From Acidobacteriota bacterium (GTDB lineage Bacteria; Acidobacteriota; Blastocatellia; Pyrinomonadales; Pyrinomonadaceae), in contig QHXQ01000052.1 of assembly GCA_003223935.1 (NCBI GenBank), forward strand, positions 1 to 64,000: 64,000 bases of DNA, written 5' to 3'. The position numbers were made by a program, and so were the translations under genes. This document shows, one piece after another, positions 1-9,700 of the stretch. Position 1 is the stretch's first letter; the number at the start of each line of letters is the position of its first letter. The notes beneath the pieces are model-generated. The model had not been told where the DNA came from. It worked only from the letters and a program-made list of their open reading frames with translations, and did no database searches.

Positions 1-187
1 CGACCGCGCCTTCGGCCGCGATACGCCCTTCCTTCTTCTTCGCCGACGCGAGGCCGCGCTTGCGCAAGATTTCAATCGCTTGCTCTTCGTTGCCACCCGC
101 TTCGGTGAGCGCGTTCTTACACTCCATCATCCCCGCGCCCGTCTTCTCTCGCAGCGCCTTCACGCCCGCTGCCGTAATCTCTGCCAT
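1..187 (-). CDS. tsf: Elongation factor Ts, N-terminal part (cut by window edge)
   Basis: Nucleotide-exchange factor that recycles EF-Tu from GDP to GTP during translation. Only the first 62 codons are present; the rest lies beyond position 1. The reading begins [19 protein letters not shown] and continues through the UBA-like N-terminal helical domain with the conserved MMECKNAL and ILRKRG stretches. It follows rpsB on the same strand, the usual rpsB-tsf order, and is separated from it by 175 nt holding a heptamer hairpin. ATG at 185-187. Identity is clear despite truncation. Confidence 0.95.
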   Translation of the reverse strand, partial: MAEITAAGVKALREKTGAGMMECKNALTEAGGNEEQAIEILRKRGLASAKKKEGRIAAEGAV

Positions 188-207
188 GATGATCGTAACT
201 CCTTTGA

Positions 208-278
208 TAGCAGTCAGCAGTCAGCTTTCAGCGAGCAGCTAAAGATAAAAGCTGACTGCTGATTGCTGAAGGCTGCTA
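208..278. repeat. Heptamer-type intergenic hairpin between rpsB and tsf
   Basis: Left arm is made of AGCAGTC/CAGTCAGC units, right arm of GCTGACT/GCTGATT units, separated by an A-rich loop. One of a family of similar spacers in this window (see findings). It could attenuate or terminate transcription between rpsB and tsf, but no clear T-run follows. Confidence 0.7.
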
Positions 279-362
279 AAAATTCGCGCAGCCCCGGCGG
301 GTTCGTCCGCGTGGCTGCGCTCGCCGAATAATTGAAAACTTGGACTGTTCTCTGGCGGCGAC

Positions 363-1493
363 CTATTTGGCCGCGCCGACCGATTCCGCGCCCTTCTCCT
401 GTTCGGCATCACTCGCCGGTCGCAGTTCAGCGTCGTTCTCGCCGCCGCCCGTCGCGCCGGCCACGGGCGCATGCGTGCCGACCTGTTCGTGATCGCCGAC
501 GCTATCGGGCTGCTGGCCCGTCGTATGAAAACCTTGACGGCCCGGCGCAGAAACCTGTGTCTCTGTTGACGGCGCGGCGGCCTGCATGTCCGTGAAGTTC
601 TCGGCTTGCAGACCGGGATCGCGCGCGGTCGTGACCGACGAAGTATCATCGGCACTGGCGCTACGCCGACGCGGACGCGGTTCGCGCGCCGGCTTAGTTT
701 CAGTCGCGCCGGCCTCGCTTGTCGCCGGTGTGGCAGTTGTCGTCGGCACTGTTGGCGCAGTCGCCCCCGCCGCCTCTTCAGTCTCGCCTTCCGCTTCGCG
801 CGCCTTCATCTGTTGGCCTTCGAGCACAGCATCGGCGATGCGCGAGGCGAAGAGGCGGACGGCGCGCAGGGCGTCGTCGTTGCCGGGAATCACGTAGTCA
901 ATCCCTTCGGGCGAGCAGTTGGTGTCAACAACTGCGATCACAGGGATGCCTAAGCGATTCGCTTCGGCAACCGCGATCTCTTCTTTGCGCACGTCAATCA
1001 CGAAGAGCGCGTCGGGCAGGCGCGACATATTCTTGATGCCCGCGAGATTCTTCTCCAGCGTCTCGCGCTCGCGGTCGAGCTTGATGCGCTCTTTCTTGGT
1101 GAGCATCTCGTAGCGCCCGTCCGTTTGCATGGATTCGAGATCGCGCAGGCGTTTGATTGACTTCTGCACCGTCTGGAAGTTAGTCAAGAGACCACCGAGC
1201 CAACGCTGATTGATGTAATACTGACCGGCTCGCGTCGCCTCTTCGCGGATCGCGTCTTGCGCCTGTCGCTTCGTGCCGACGAAGAGAATGGTGCGTCCGC
1301 GATCTTCCGCCGATAGGTTCGTCACAAACTGGATCGCATCGCGGAACATGCGCTGCGTCTTTTGTAGATCGATAATGCTAATGCCGTTGCGCTCGCCGAA
1401 GATGTACTCTTTCATCTTCGGATTCCAGCGCCGGACTTGGTGGCCGAAATGGACGCCAGCCTCCAAGAGTTCTTTCATCGTAACGGATGCCAA
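363..1493 (-). CDS. rpsB: 30S ribosomal protein S2 with long disordered C-terminal extension
   Basis: Small-subunit ribosomal protein needed for S1 docking. Residues 1-232 are a full S2 core ([13 protein letters not shown], the [10 protein letters not shown] stretch, [29 protein letters not shown]). Residues 233-376 are an unusual tail rich in Ala, Thr, Glu, Pro and Gly with a basic REPRPRRR patch and no recognisable fold. The start is TTG at 1491-1493: a GGAGG lies 7 nt upstream, whereas the in-frame ATG five codons later would be 22 nt from it. Follows rpsI, precedes tsf. Typical S2 is about 230-300 residues, so the tail is the odd feature. Confidence 0.95.
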   Translation of the reverse strand: MASVTMKELLEAGVHFGHQVRRWNPKMKEYIFGERNGISIIDLQKTQRMFRDAIQFVTNLSAEDRGRTILFVGTKRQAQDAIREEATRAGQYYINQRWLGGLLTNFQTVQKSIKRLRDLESMQTDGRYEMLTKKERIKLDRERETLEKNLAGIKNMSRLPDALFVIDVRKEEIAVAEANRLGIPVIAVVDTNCSPEGIDYVIPGNDDALRAVRLFASRIADAVLEGQQMKAREAEGETEEAAGATAPTVPTTTATPATSEAGATETKPAREPRPRRRSASADDTSSVTTARDPGLQAENFTDMQAAAPSTETQVSAPGRQGFHTTGQQPDSVGDHEQVGTHAPVAGATGGGENDAELRPASDAEQEKGAESVGAAK

Positions 1494-1593
1494 ACGTGAA
1501 CCTCCTCAGTTGATTGGTTTATGTACTCGCCGTGCCCGTCAGCCCCTCGCTTTTAAGAAGCAACCAACCCGGACGACGACAATGGGATAACGA

Positions 1594-1660
1594 CAGTGAC
1601 AAGTGACGAGTGGCAAGCGACGAGCAAAACAATTTCTTGTCACTCGTCGCTTATCATTCG
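1594..1660. repeat. Heptamer-type intergenic hairpin between rpsI and rpsB
   Basis: AGTGACAAGTGACGAG-type units face TTGTCACTCGTCGC units across an A/T-rich loop. Same family and same unit type as the spacers at about 37.3 and 49.0 kb. Confidence 0.7.
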
Positions 1661-1669
1661 GCCCTGCTT

Positions 1670-2062
1670 TTATCTCTTCGAGAACTGGAAGCGCTTGCGC
1701 GCGCCCTTCTGGCCGTACTTCTTGCGCTCCTTGATGCGCGGGTCGCGTGTCACTAGCCCCGCTTGCTTCAAGGTTGGCCGCAGGTCGGCGTTAAATTCCA
1801 TCAGCGCGCGCGTGATGCCGTGGCGCACCGCGCCGGCTTGCCCGGCAGGGCCGCCGCCCGCGACGTTGACGAGGATGTCGAACTTCGACGCCGTCTCGGT
1901 CAGTTGCAAGGGCTGGCGAATGATCATGCGCAGCGCTTCGTTCGGAAAATATTGATCAAACGGCTTGCGGTTGATCTGAATCTCGCCCGTGCCGGGGCGC
2001 AAATAGACGCGCGCCGTCGAAGTCTTGCGCCGCCCCGTGCCGTAATACTGTGTCTCTGCCAC
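1670..2062 (-). CDS. rpsI: 30S ribosomal protein S9
   Basis: Small-subunit protein whose C-terminal tail reaches toward the P-site tRNA. 130 residues, the usual length. It shows [16 protein letters not shown] near the N-terminus, [17 protein letters not shown] in the middle and the basic C-terminus ending [11 protein letters not shown] start at 2060-2062 with AAGGAA a few bases upstream. Second gene of the rplM-rpsI-rpsB-tsf operon; 48 nt after rplM. Confidence 0.97.
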   Translation of the reverse strand: MAETQYYGTGRRKTSTARVYLRPGTGEIQINRKPFDQYFPNEALRMIIRQPLQLTETASKFDILVNVAGGGPAGQAGAVRHGITRALMEFNADLRPTLKQAGLVTRDPRIKERKKYGQKGARKRFQFSKR

Positions 2063-2110
2063 GATTCCTGTTTCCTTAAATTTCTGTTCCAGTGTTTGTT
2101 TCTTTACTGC

Positions 2111-2557
2111 TTATGCGCCCGCCTTGATCGTCAACGGTTCGGGGCGTTGCGCCGTGTGCGGATGCGCCGCACCGGCGTAAACTTTCAGCTTCTTCGCCAT
2201 CGCTTTGCCCAATTTATTTTTCGGCAGCATGCCTTTGACCGCGAGTTCGAGCACGCGCTCAGGATGCCGTGCGAACTGCTCCGTGACGGAGATTTCACGC
2301 AAGCCGCCCGGATAGAGCGTGTGGTGGCGATAAACTTTCTGTTCCGCTTTCGAGCCTTTGAAGATCGCTTGCCGGGCGTTGATGATGATGACGTGGTCGC
2401 CTGTGTCGAGGAATGGCGTGTAATCGGGTCTGTTTTTGCCCGTGAGCACGCGCGCCACTTCGGTCGCGAGTCGCCCCACGGTCTGCCCCGCCGCATCAAC
2501 GACGTACCACTTACGTTTGTCGGCGAGTCCCTGCCCGCTCGGAAAGTATGTTGCCAT
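2111..2557 (-). CDS. rplM: 50S ribosomal protein L13
   Basis: Early-assembly large-subunit protein. 148 residues with [25 protein letters not shown], the [10 protein letters not shown] motif and [12 protein letters not shown]. The reading frame is open further upstream, but the ATG at 2555-2557 gives the family's normal N-terminus, has a purine-rich GAGAG upstream and lies about 45 nt downstream of a good promoter. First gene of the operon with rpsI. Confidence 0.97.
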   Translation of the reverse strand: MATYFPSGQGLADKRKWYVVDAAGQTVGRLATEVARVLTGKNRPDYTPFLDTGDHVIIINARQAIFKGSKAEQKVYRHHTLYPGGLREISVTEQFARHPERVLELAVKGMLPKNKLGKAMAKKLKVYAGAAHPHTAQRPEPLTIKAGA

Positions 2558-2609
2558 AGATAACTCTCTCGAAAAATAGCGTTTAGAACGCGAACGGTTA
2601 GAATACTGA

Positions 2610-2639
2610 AGCGCGGCGAAAGTTGTCAAGGTAACAGCA
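2610..2639 (-). promoter_or_regulatory. Sigma70-type promoter for the rplM operon
   Basis: On the minus strand a consensus TTGACA (2634-2639) is followed after 18 nt by TATTCT (2610-2615). Predicted transcription start is near 2602, giving a 5-prime leader of about 45 nt before the rplM ATG. The placement upstream of a ribosomal operon supports it. Confidence 0.75.
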
Positions 2640-2644
2640 GCCAC

Positions 2645-2988
2645 TCGCTATACTTGCGCTGCTCGATCTTAACTCCCGACAGAAAAAGTTGCACCACGAC
2701 GGGTGAAATCGTGTATTATCGCGCCCGCCTCCTCAGAGTTTTGAATCATGGCAGTTGGTCGGACGCGCCCGAAGCATGCGCAAGGGCCAGACCGGCATCC
2801 GAGTTTTACCTCCGTTCGTATATCGCACACGAACGACACAAGCGACGCGCCATAAAACGTAAGCTCGTTCGGCTCGTGTCCGCTTCGGCTCACAGTAATT
2901 CGTCAAGCAGGTTCTGAACAACACACAAGGCTTCCAGCGCTTCAGCCGCCGACTCGGCGGCGAGCCTGAACAAGCAGTCTTAAAATTT
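2645..2988. other. Intergenic region between divergent rplM and globin genes
   Basis: About 350 nt between the rplM promoter and the globin ribosome-binding site. Short open frames on both strands have no plausible starts or family features. No tRNA or convincing terminator seen; it presumably holds the promoter of the globin gene. Confidence 0.5.
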
Positions 2989-3010
2989 TTTGACAAGGAG
3001 AACGAAAACT

Positions 3011-3574
3011 ATGCGGAAAGTGACAGTAGTCTTGCTGGCCCTATGCTTGCTCGGCGCGAGCGCCGTGAGCGCGGCCGCGCAGCAGAAATCGCTCTACGAC
3101 CGGCTCGGCGGGCTTGATGCGATCAAGGCCGTGATTGACGACTTCGCCGGTCGCGTCCTCGCCGATGATCGCATCAACAAGAAGTTCGCCAAGACGGATG
3201 CGACGCGGTTGAAATTCTTCCTCGTCCAGCAGGTCTGTGCTGTGACGGGCGGCCCCTGCAAGTACACGGGCAACTCGATGCCGAAGGCGCACAAGAAGAT
3301 GAAGGTCACGGCGGGCGAGTTCGACGCGCTGGTGGGCGACCTCGTGGCCTCGCTGGATCACTTCAACGTGCCGGCGGCGGAGAAGACCGACCTGTTGAAC
3401 ATCCTCGGGCCGCTCAAGAGCCAGATCGTCGAGGACAATTCAACCAACACCGGCACGGCGCTGCCGCCGAGCTTCAAACCGGCGAAGCCGTTGCCGAAGA
3501 AGACGCTCGATGCCGGCCCGGCGAACAAAACCGCCAAGCCGGCCAAGAGCAGCAACAGCAACTCGCACATGTAA
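3011..3574 (+). CDS. Exported group I truncated hemoglobin
   Basis: Small haem protein of the truncated-globin class, which binds O2 or NO. The first 25 or so residues form a signal peptide (hydrophobic [14 protein letters not shown] ending AAAQQ), so the globin should act outside the cytoplasm. The globin domain spans about residues 26-140: SLYDRLGG start, [20 protein letters not shown], and MPKAHKKM, whose His is the expected proximal haem ligand. After about residue 140 comes a Pro/Lys/Ser/Asn-rich tail with no fold. ATG at 3011 has AAGGAG 10 nt upstream; an upstream TTG in frame overlaps that site and is less likely. A terminator hairpin follows. An export signal on this family is unusual. 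Confidence 0.88.
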   Translation: MRKVTVVLLALCLLGASAVSAAAQQKSLYDRLGGLDAIKAVIDDFAGRVLADDRINKKFAKTDATRLKFFLVQQVCAVTGGPCKYTGNSMPKAHKKMKVTAGEFDALVGDLVASLDHFNVPAAEKTDLLNILGPLKSQIVEDNSTNTGTALPPSFKPAKPLPKKTLDAGPANKTAKPAKSSNSNSHM

Positions 3575-3604
3575 GACGCAGACTGTACCCATCGCAAAAG
3601 CGAA

Positions 3605-3643
3605 GAGGCTCGCAAGGTTCTGACCTTGCGAGCCTCTCTTTTT
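3605..3643 (+). terminator. Rho-independent terminator after the globin gene
   Basis: Perfect 14-bp stem (3605-3618 with 3623-3636), a TCTG loop and a following TCTTTTT run. It sits between the plus-strand globin and the minus-strand M48 gene, 30 nt past the globin stop. Confidence 0.9.
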
Positions 3644-3664
3644 GCGGGTCGGCGTAGAAAGCGT

Positions 3665-4906
3665 TTACGGTTGATTACTGTTGGGCGGCGGCGACTGCGT
3701 CGTCGTGTCCGGCGGCGGCGTCTGGTCGCGCCGCTTCAACTTCGGTGGCGCTTGCTGTTGATCGGTGGTTGGCTTGTCGCTGTCCGACGAGTTGGTGTTA
3801 GTCGAATCGTCAGACGTGGGCTGCCGCCGCTTCAAGGTCGGCCGCTTGGGCTGGCCGTTGTCGTCGGTCAGACTCCCTGCGGTCGTCGCCTTCGAGTTCG
3901 ACAGCCGGAGCAGACGCGCCTTCACGCGCTGAAACTCGGACGTGTTCAGGATATATTCCTCACGCTCGGGGAAGCGTGCGACTAGCGCCCGCGCCGCTGC
4001 CAGCCGTTCGGCGGACTGCGGGTGCGTGGCAAACGTCTTCGCCAGAAAGCCCGGCTTCTTCTTGCTCTGGGCCTCTAACTTCTCAAACATTGTGGACATC
4101 GCGTTCGGGTCGTAGCCGGCGGCGTACATGTACTGCACGCCCAAGCGGTCGGCCTCGGCCTCGTTGGCCCGGCTGAAGTGCATGAACATGGCCAACGCCC
4201 CGAACTGCTCAGCGTTGTAGATGGCCATGCCCGGCAATCCGCCGAGAAAGATCGAACTGGCGATCAAACCGATCTCGGCCATCGTCCCCTTCGTCTGATT
4301 CTCGACCGCATGCCGCGCGATCACGTGGCTGATCTCGTGCCCCATCACGCCGGCCAACTCCGCTTCGTTATCGGCGGCCAAGATCAAGCCTTTGTTGACG
4401 TAGAAGAAACCGCCGGGCAGCGCGAAAGCGTTGACCTCGTCCGAGTCAATCACCTTGACGGTGAAAGGAATCTTGGCGTCCGAGTGGAGCACGATGTTCT
4501 GCGCCACGCGATTGACGTATTCGGTCACGACGGGGTCGTCTATGAACTTCGCCTCCCGATCAACTTGGGCGGCGAGTTGGCGGCCCATCGCCACCTCTTT
4601 ATCAACCGACATGCTCATCTTGGCGATGAGGCCTTTGTTGAGATTGCGCTTACCGATCATCGCCGGGTCTTCGTCCGTCGCGAGCGGGCGTTTGGGATCG
4701 TTATTGGCGGCGTTCGTCGTCGTGCTATCGGCCGACTGCTGATCCTTCTTCGCTTTTTTGTCCTTCTTGTCCGACGTGGTCTGCGTGGCGGGCTGTTGCG
4801 GCGTCTGCGTCTGACCTTGACGCGGCGCGGCGGCTACAAACGTGCCGCTCAGCAGACTGAGGACGAGCGCGAGCGTCGTCAGCGTGCGTGCTAGTTGGCT
4901 AGACAT
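3665..4906 (-). CDS. M48-family zinc metalloprotease, exported
   Basis: 413-residue protease of the M48 family (BepA/LoiP-like), expected in the periplasm or at the membrane, where relatives degrade misfolded envelope proteins. A signal peptide occupies residues 1-28, then a low-complexity Gln/Thr/Lys linker to about 75. The zinc motif is HEISH at 190-194, and the third ligand is probably Glu249 in SRANEAEAD. AFALPGGFFYVNKG around 161-173 is also typical of the family. From about 340 the protein is a disordered Pro/Thr/Asp/Lys tail with two KRR patches. No TPR domain is obvious, unlike BepA. ATG start at 4904-4906. Convergent with the globin gene. Confidence 0.9.
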   Translation of the reverse strand: MSSQLARTLTTLALVLSLLSGTFVAAAPRQGQTQTPQQPATQTTSDKKDKKAKKDQQSADSTTTNAANNDPKRPLATDEDPAMIGKRNLNKGLIAKMSMSVDKEVAMGRQLAAQVDREAKFIDDPVVTEYVNRVAQNIVLHSDAKIPFTVKVIDSDEVNAFALPGGFFYVNKGLILAADNEAELAGVMGHEISHVIARHAVENQTKGTMAEIGLIASSIFLGGLPGMAIYNAEQFGALAMFMHFSRANEAEADRLGVQYMYAAGYDPNAMSTMFEKLEAQSKKKPGFLAKTFATHPQSAERLAAARALVARFPEREEYILNTSEFQRVKARLLRLSNSKATTAGSLTDDNGQPKRPTLKRRQPTSDDSTNTNSSDSDKPTTDQQQAPPKLKRRDQTPPPDTTTQSPPPNSNQP

Positions 4907-5735
4907 GTTGGCTATCTCCGAAAACTGCTGCGAACCTTGATGGTCGCCGGGGAGAGCGGAGGAGTCTGGGGCGCTGCTGTTCCCGGTTTGACCTGCTTGC
5001 GCCGGCTCGTCGGGGCCGGCGACTCTGAAAACCTGTGCGTTTTGTCTCAGGACGCGCTGGCGTCGTCAAACATCTGTCCGGCAACATTTCAGCGAACTGC
5101 CTGACGGGGCGCGTAACCCTTTGATGCAGCGCAACGCGTCCGCGTTTGCAGCCCGGGCCACGTAAAAATTTGTCAGGCCGGTTCGGGCGGAGTAGTTATG
5201 GAGCGCACGGCTCCGGTTTCGACTTTCTCTAGCTTATCGCAGTCATTATAACAGCGCGCGCGGAAAAGTATAGTTATTGCGATCAGCCCACCCCCAAGGC
5301 TTACCACTAACACCCAAAGCAGCACAATTGACGGGGGTCGCAGCCGTCGGGAAGCACACAGCAGCATAAGGAAAGGTAAGGATACCTAATACGAATCGTA
5401 CCAGATTCGTTCCAAGCGCCTGATGCTTGTCCACGCTTGATCTAAATACAGAGTGGACAAATGAACGATGCCACGCCTTGAAGAGATCGTTGATACGAAG
5501 CGGCTCGAACGCGCAGCCGATGGCGTGCTGCCCTCCGAGTCAAATCCCCTCATGGGACGCTTGATCGAGATGCGCGAGACACGCCCCAAGTCATTCGCCG
5601 GCTTGTCGCCGGCCATCAAGTTGGCGCTTAGGCACAGAGGCGCGCAAGTTCCACAACCTTGCGCGCCTCTGCAATGTGGGCACATTCCCCTGCGCTCATT
5701 CTTCAAGTGACGGTTCTAGCCGCTCGTGCCCGGCG
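4907..5735. other. Gene-poor gap with a hairpin and an 18-nt shared motif
   Basis: 829 nt with no convincing gene. It contains an 18-nt motif at 5263-5280 that recurs at 6683-6700. A minus-strand frame (5173-5367, 64 codons) would encode one hydrophobic segment but lacks a ribosome-binding site. A plus-strand frame at 5468-5710 has no support. A perfect 14-bp stem lies at 5635-5648/5658-5671. Confidence 0.5.
5635..5671 (-). terminator. Stem-loop downstream of the 5736-6161 gene
   Basis: Perfect 14-bp inverted repeat (CAGAGGCGCGCAAG and its complement) with a 9-nt loop, 65 nt past the stop of the minus-strand gene. No T-run follows on that strand, so a termination role is tentative. Confidence 0.5.
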
Positions 5736-6161
5736 TCACTTCAACCTGTAAGCCACGCCAATCTCTGGATTGCCGAAGTAGTTGGGTGGCTGTCCGAAGG
5801 GCACGATGCTGTAGGTTAGGGCGCAGTTCATCTGTTGCTTGGTGACGGTCTGATTCGACTTGAGGATGAGGCTGAACTTGTGCGGGGCAGGTTTGGTGAC
5901 GGTGAAGCACTGCGGCTGCGGCAGATTGAAGACCGGGCACGCCGTATTCACCGGCCCGTTCGGGATCAGGCAGACGCTGGCCTTTGCGCCATTTGGCACT
6001 AGCGGGGCGAAGTTGACCCGCATCTCGGCAGGCTTCTCTTGGCCTTGTTTGTTGTCGAAGAGCACGCGCTGCTTCAGCACAGTGATGTTGTTCTGCGCCT
6101 GCACGCTTGCCCATGATAGACACATGAAGAGCAAAGCACTGATGAGCAGTTGTGGTTTCAT
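5736..6161 (-). CDS. Secreted protein of unknown function
   Basis: 141 residues. A clear signal peptide (MKPQLLISALLFMCLSWASV, cleavage near VQAQ) precedes a compact domain with four cysteines (SVCLIP, TACPVF, PQCFTV, MNCALTY), suggesting two disulfides in the periplasm. No family was recognised. ATG at 6159-6161 with AAGGAG about 7 nt upstream. Isolated gene between two long gaps. Confidence 0.75.
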   Translation of the reverse strand: MKPQLLISALLFMCLSWASVQAQNNITVLKQRVLFDNKQGQEKPAEMRVNFAPLVPNGAKASVCLIPNGPVNTACPVFNLPQPQCFTVTKPAPHKFSLILKSNQTVTKQQMNCALTYSIVPFGQPPNYFGNPEIGVAYRLK

Positions 6162-6799
6162 CGTTTTTCTCCTTGCAGTCCCGGCCGGATGTGGCCGGTG
6201 ATTCTAGGTGGCGTATGCCACAGGTTATAAAGAGCGACGGCCGACGAGGGCACGTCGCCAGTCCGATACTTGCAGCATGCCTTCGAGCAACTCTCATGCC
6301 CGTCTTTTAACGGCCGGTTCGCGCTCAGCCGCCGCGCCCGCACTACGCTAAATGGCGCAGACTGCTGCATGATCTATGCCCCGCAGTATCGCCGGCGGCG
6401 GGCAGGATACGCATGCGCCTATCTTTCTGGATAGGTGGACTAACTATTCGGATAGTTGGACTCGTATGGCAGAGAGGACGCTAGCGCACTTCAAGCGCCG
6501 GAGACGAGCAAGACCCGAAGAGCGCGCACGCTGCTGCTGCACGACTTAGCGCGGGCAGCGCTCATCGAACTTAAAGAGCGTACTGGCGCGCGGTATCGTA
6601 CCCAAGCGCACACGAGCGAGCGCGTAAAATGTCGGCCAGTGATTGCCGGCGCAACAGGTAAGCCAGACGGACGGACAGGGCAGAAAAGTATAGTTATTGC
6701 CACGATGCGGGCCCGCGTGCTAGATTCAAATTGGCCCCATCCACCCCGCGCCGTGACGGGCTTCACGGCCGGCTCGCCATCATTTCCGAACCGCAGGGC
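6162..6799. other. Gene-poor gap upstream of the large ATPase
   Basis: 638 nt without a supported gene. It holds the second copy of the 18-nt motif (6683-6700) and a local direct repeat (GGATAGGTGGACT and GGATAGTTGGACT near 6430-6465). The promoter of the large ATPase gene presumably lies here, but no clear -35/-10 pair was found. Confidence 0.45.
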
Positions 6800-9700
6800 A
6801 TGAAACGTTCACAGGATAAGATTAAGGATTACGTCGAACCACAGGCGTTCGACGAGGTGAAGGATTTCACCGGCGACCCGGCGCGCGTGCTCGCCGCTTA
6901 TCGCTTCACCGATGCGACCTCAGATTTACTCGCACGCTGGCTCGACGCGCTCGCAGACCTGCCCGCCGGGCGCGGCGCAGCGCATGCGCTCGCGGGTTTG
7001 CGCGGCGTCGGCAAGAGCCATCTGCTCGCGACCTTCGCCGCGCTCGCCGCCGCGCCGGAGTTGCGCCCACGTGTGACAGACGCGCACGTCGCCGTCAGCG
7101 CGAAGCGTCTGTCGGGGCGCAAGTGCGTCGTCCTGCGCGTCGAGCGCGGCACGCGCCCCGCGCTCACAGAGGAGTTGCACGCCGCCTGCATCGCCGCCTG
7201 CGGGCGCGAGGCGGCGGACTGGCCCGAAGAACCGGTCGCGCTCCTCAACGCGGCAGTCGAGCGCACGCGCGGCGGCACGCTCGTCGTCCTAATTGACACA
7301 GCCTACGGGCGCGAGCAGCGCGTCGAACGCGACGACGGCCCGCTCCTCAGTCAACTCGCCAACGCCGCCGGGAGCACCGGCGCTTTCGTCGCGCTCGCTT
7401 TGGACGACGACATCGCTGGCGCGGACGGCATCAACGTTGCGCTCGCGCAGACCTATCAGATCGACTATCTCGAACCTGAGCATCTCTATCGCATCGTTGA
7501 CCTCTACCTGCTGCGCAAACAGGCGCGCGCCCGCATGGCGCTCCACGAAATCTACCTGACGCTCCGCCACACCGTCCCGAACTTCAACTGGAGCGAGCCG
7601 CGATTCGCCGCGCTCTATCCAATTCATCCGCTCGTCGCAGATGTGGCGGCGGCCGTCCGCTTCTACGCGCCGACGTTTGCCTTCCTGCCTTTCGCCTCTT
7701 CAGCCACGATGCAGGCGCTCAACCGGCCCGTGCTCTCGCTCATCCTGCTCGACGAAGTTTTTGATCGCACTGAAGCGGAGTTGCGGCGCGCGAAAGACTT
7801 GCAGGAAGCTTTCGCAGTCTATGACGAATTGAGCACGAACGGCGTCGCGCAGTTTCCTGCGCTCCAACGCTTGCAGGTGCGGCTCGTCTTAAAACTACTG
7901 TTCATCCTCTCGCTCGACGGGCGCGGCGCCTCTGCCCGCGACCTCTGCGCGGCGCTTCTTTTTCACGACGAGGCCGCGCCGCAAGCGGCCGTGCAACGCA
8001 TCGAGGCGATGCTGCAACAGCTCTCCTCACTCGCGCCGAGCGGCCGTCTGCCCGCACGCGCCCAAGAGGGTGAACTGCATTATCGTTTTCAGATCGGTGC
8101 CGCCAGCGAGTTCGACGCGGCGCTCACAGCGGCCGTCGAACGGCTCGACGCGGACGAAGAGACCTTGCGCCGCACGCTCAGCGAGTTCGCCCGCGCACGC
8201 TTCAGCGATTGGCCGTTCGCGGACGCAAACGCCGCCGCCATCGAACTCCATCTCAACTGGCGCGGCACGAGCCGACGCGGTCGCTTTGCGCAACAAGCGA
8301 CGGATGCGGTCGCACACGAGGCAGACGTTGCGGCAAACGAAGCCACAGCGCATGAATGGGAACTGATCGCGCTCACGCCCGGCGCGACTCTGCCAACCGC
8401 AAAGCAAGCAGCGCCCGCAACCGACGCCAATCGCATTGCCGCCAGTGCAAACGACGACGCGCGGCCCGTCTCCATCATCTGGCAACCCGCGCCGTTGACG
8501 AAGGACGATGCGCTCATCCTGCGCCGGTTGCTGGCGTTGCGCACCGATGCGGCCTTGCGCGAGTTCATCGAGCCTGCGCTGGCGGCGCACGCCACGCTGT
8601 CCGCGCAATGCGAACGCATCTGGGCGCGTGTGTATCTCGATGGCGGCACGATCTTGCGCGCCGACGTGCGCCTTGACTGGCCCGTGCAGGCGCAAGCCGC
8701 GCCGACGCTCGCCGCCCTCCTCGCCGCCCTCTTCGACGCGCCGTTCGCCGCCCGCTTCCCTGAGCACCCGCGCTTCAACACGAATCTGAACGAGACCAAC
8801 GCCGCGCACCTCAGCGAGTGCATGCTTGGCGTCGTGCCCGAAGCCGACGCGCAAAGTTTCATCGAGCAGTTCGCGCTGCCGCTTGGTCTCGCGCTCGAAC
8901 GCGACGGTGCGTTGACGCTCGAATGCAGCGAGACGGCGCTCGCGCAAAGCTGGTGTCAAGCCGTGCTCGCACTCATCGAACGGGCCGGCAACGCCGTCGT
9001 CGCGCTTGCGGACGTGGAACAGGCTTTGAGCCGCGCCCCGTTCGGTCTGACACGGCCGGCGCAGCAACTCGTCGTCGTCGCGCTCGTCGCGCAGCGGCGC
9101 GTCGATCTCGTCAACCGGCGCGGCGCGCGACTCGGGCGCGGCACAATCGGCGGGACGATTGATTGGCCGGAAGTGTTGGGGCTGGTGCGCGCCGCCGAAC
9201 CGCTTCGTAATGCGGCGACGCTGACCGAATGGGCGCGGCGGCTGACGAATGATGAGACGCTTGCATCCATCGCAACTGCGGACGGACAAGCGGACGTGCG
9301 CGCCGCCCTCGGCTTGTGGCTCGAAGATTGGCGCGCACATGCAATCGTGCAGCGCGTCGAGCAGTTGCCTGATAGCGGATTGACGTTGCGCGTGTGGCGG
9401 CTGTTGAAGCACATGCGCCGCACGTTCTCGGTCGCCGCCGAAGCGTGTGCCGCCGCGCTCGCCGATGCGATCTCGCTCGAAGAGGGCTTGCAACGCCTCG
9501 CCGACGCTTTCAGCAGTTCGCCCGATCAGTTCGCGCAGAGCTTGGCGCAACGCGATGCACTCGACGAGTTCGTCGCCGGTCTTGCGCGCCGCGAAGTTGT
9601 GCGCGCGTATCTTGCGGGCGCAGAGCCGACCCAGTTGGAAGAGATCGAGTGCGCGCGGCGCGAGTTGCTGTTGCTCGCAGACGACGCGCACGGCTTGTTT

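Noticed and set aside
5173-5367. 64-codon minus-strand frame with one hydrophobic segment
   Set aside because: No ribosome-binding site and no family; kept only as a remark in the gap description.
5470-5560. tRNA-like stretch on the minus strand
   Set aside because: No complete cloverleaf, no T-loop GGTTCGAnTCC in the right place.
5468-5710. 80-codon plus-strand frame
   Set aside because: No ribosome-binding site and it runs through a perfect hairpin.
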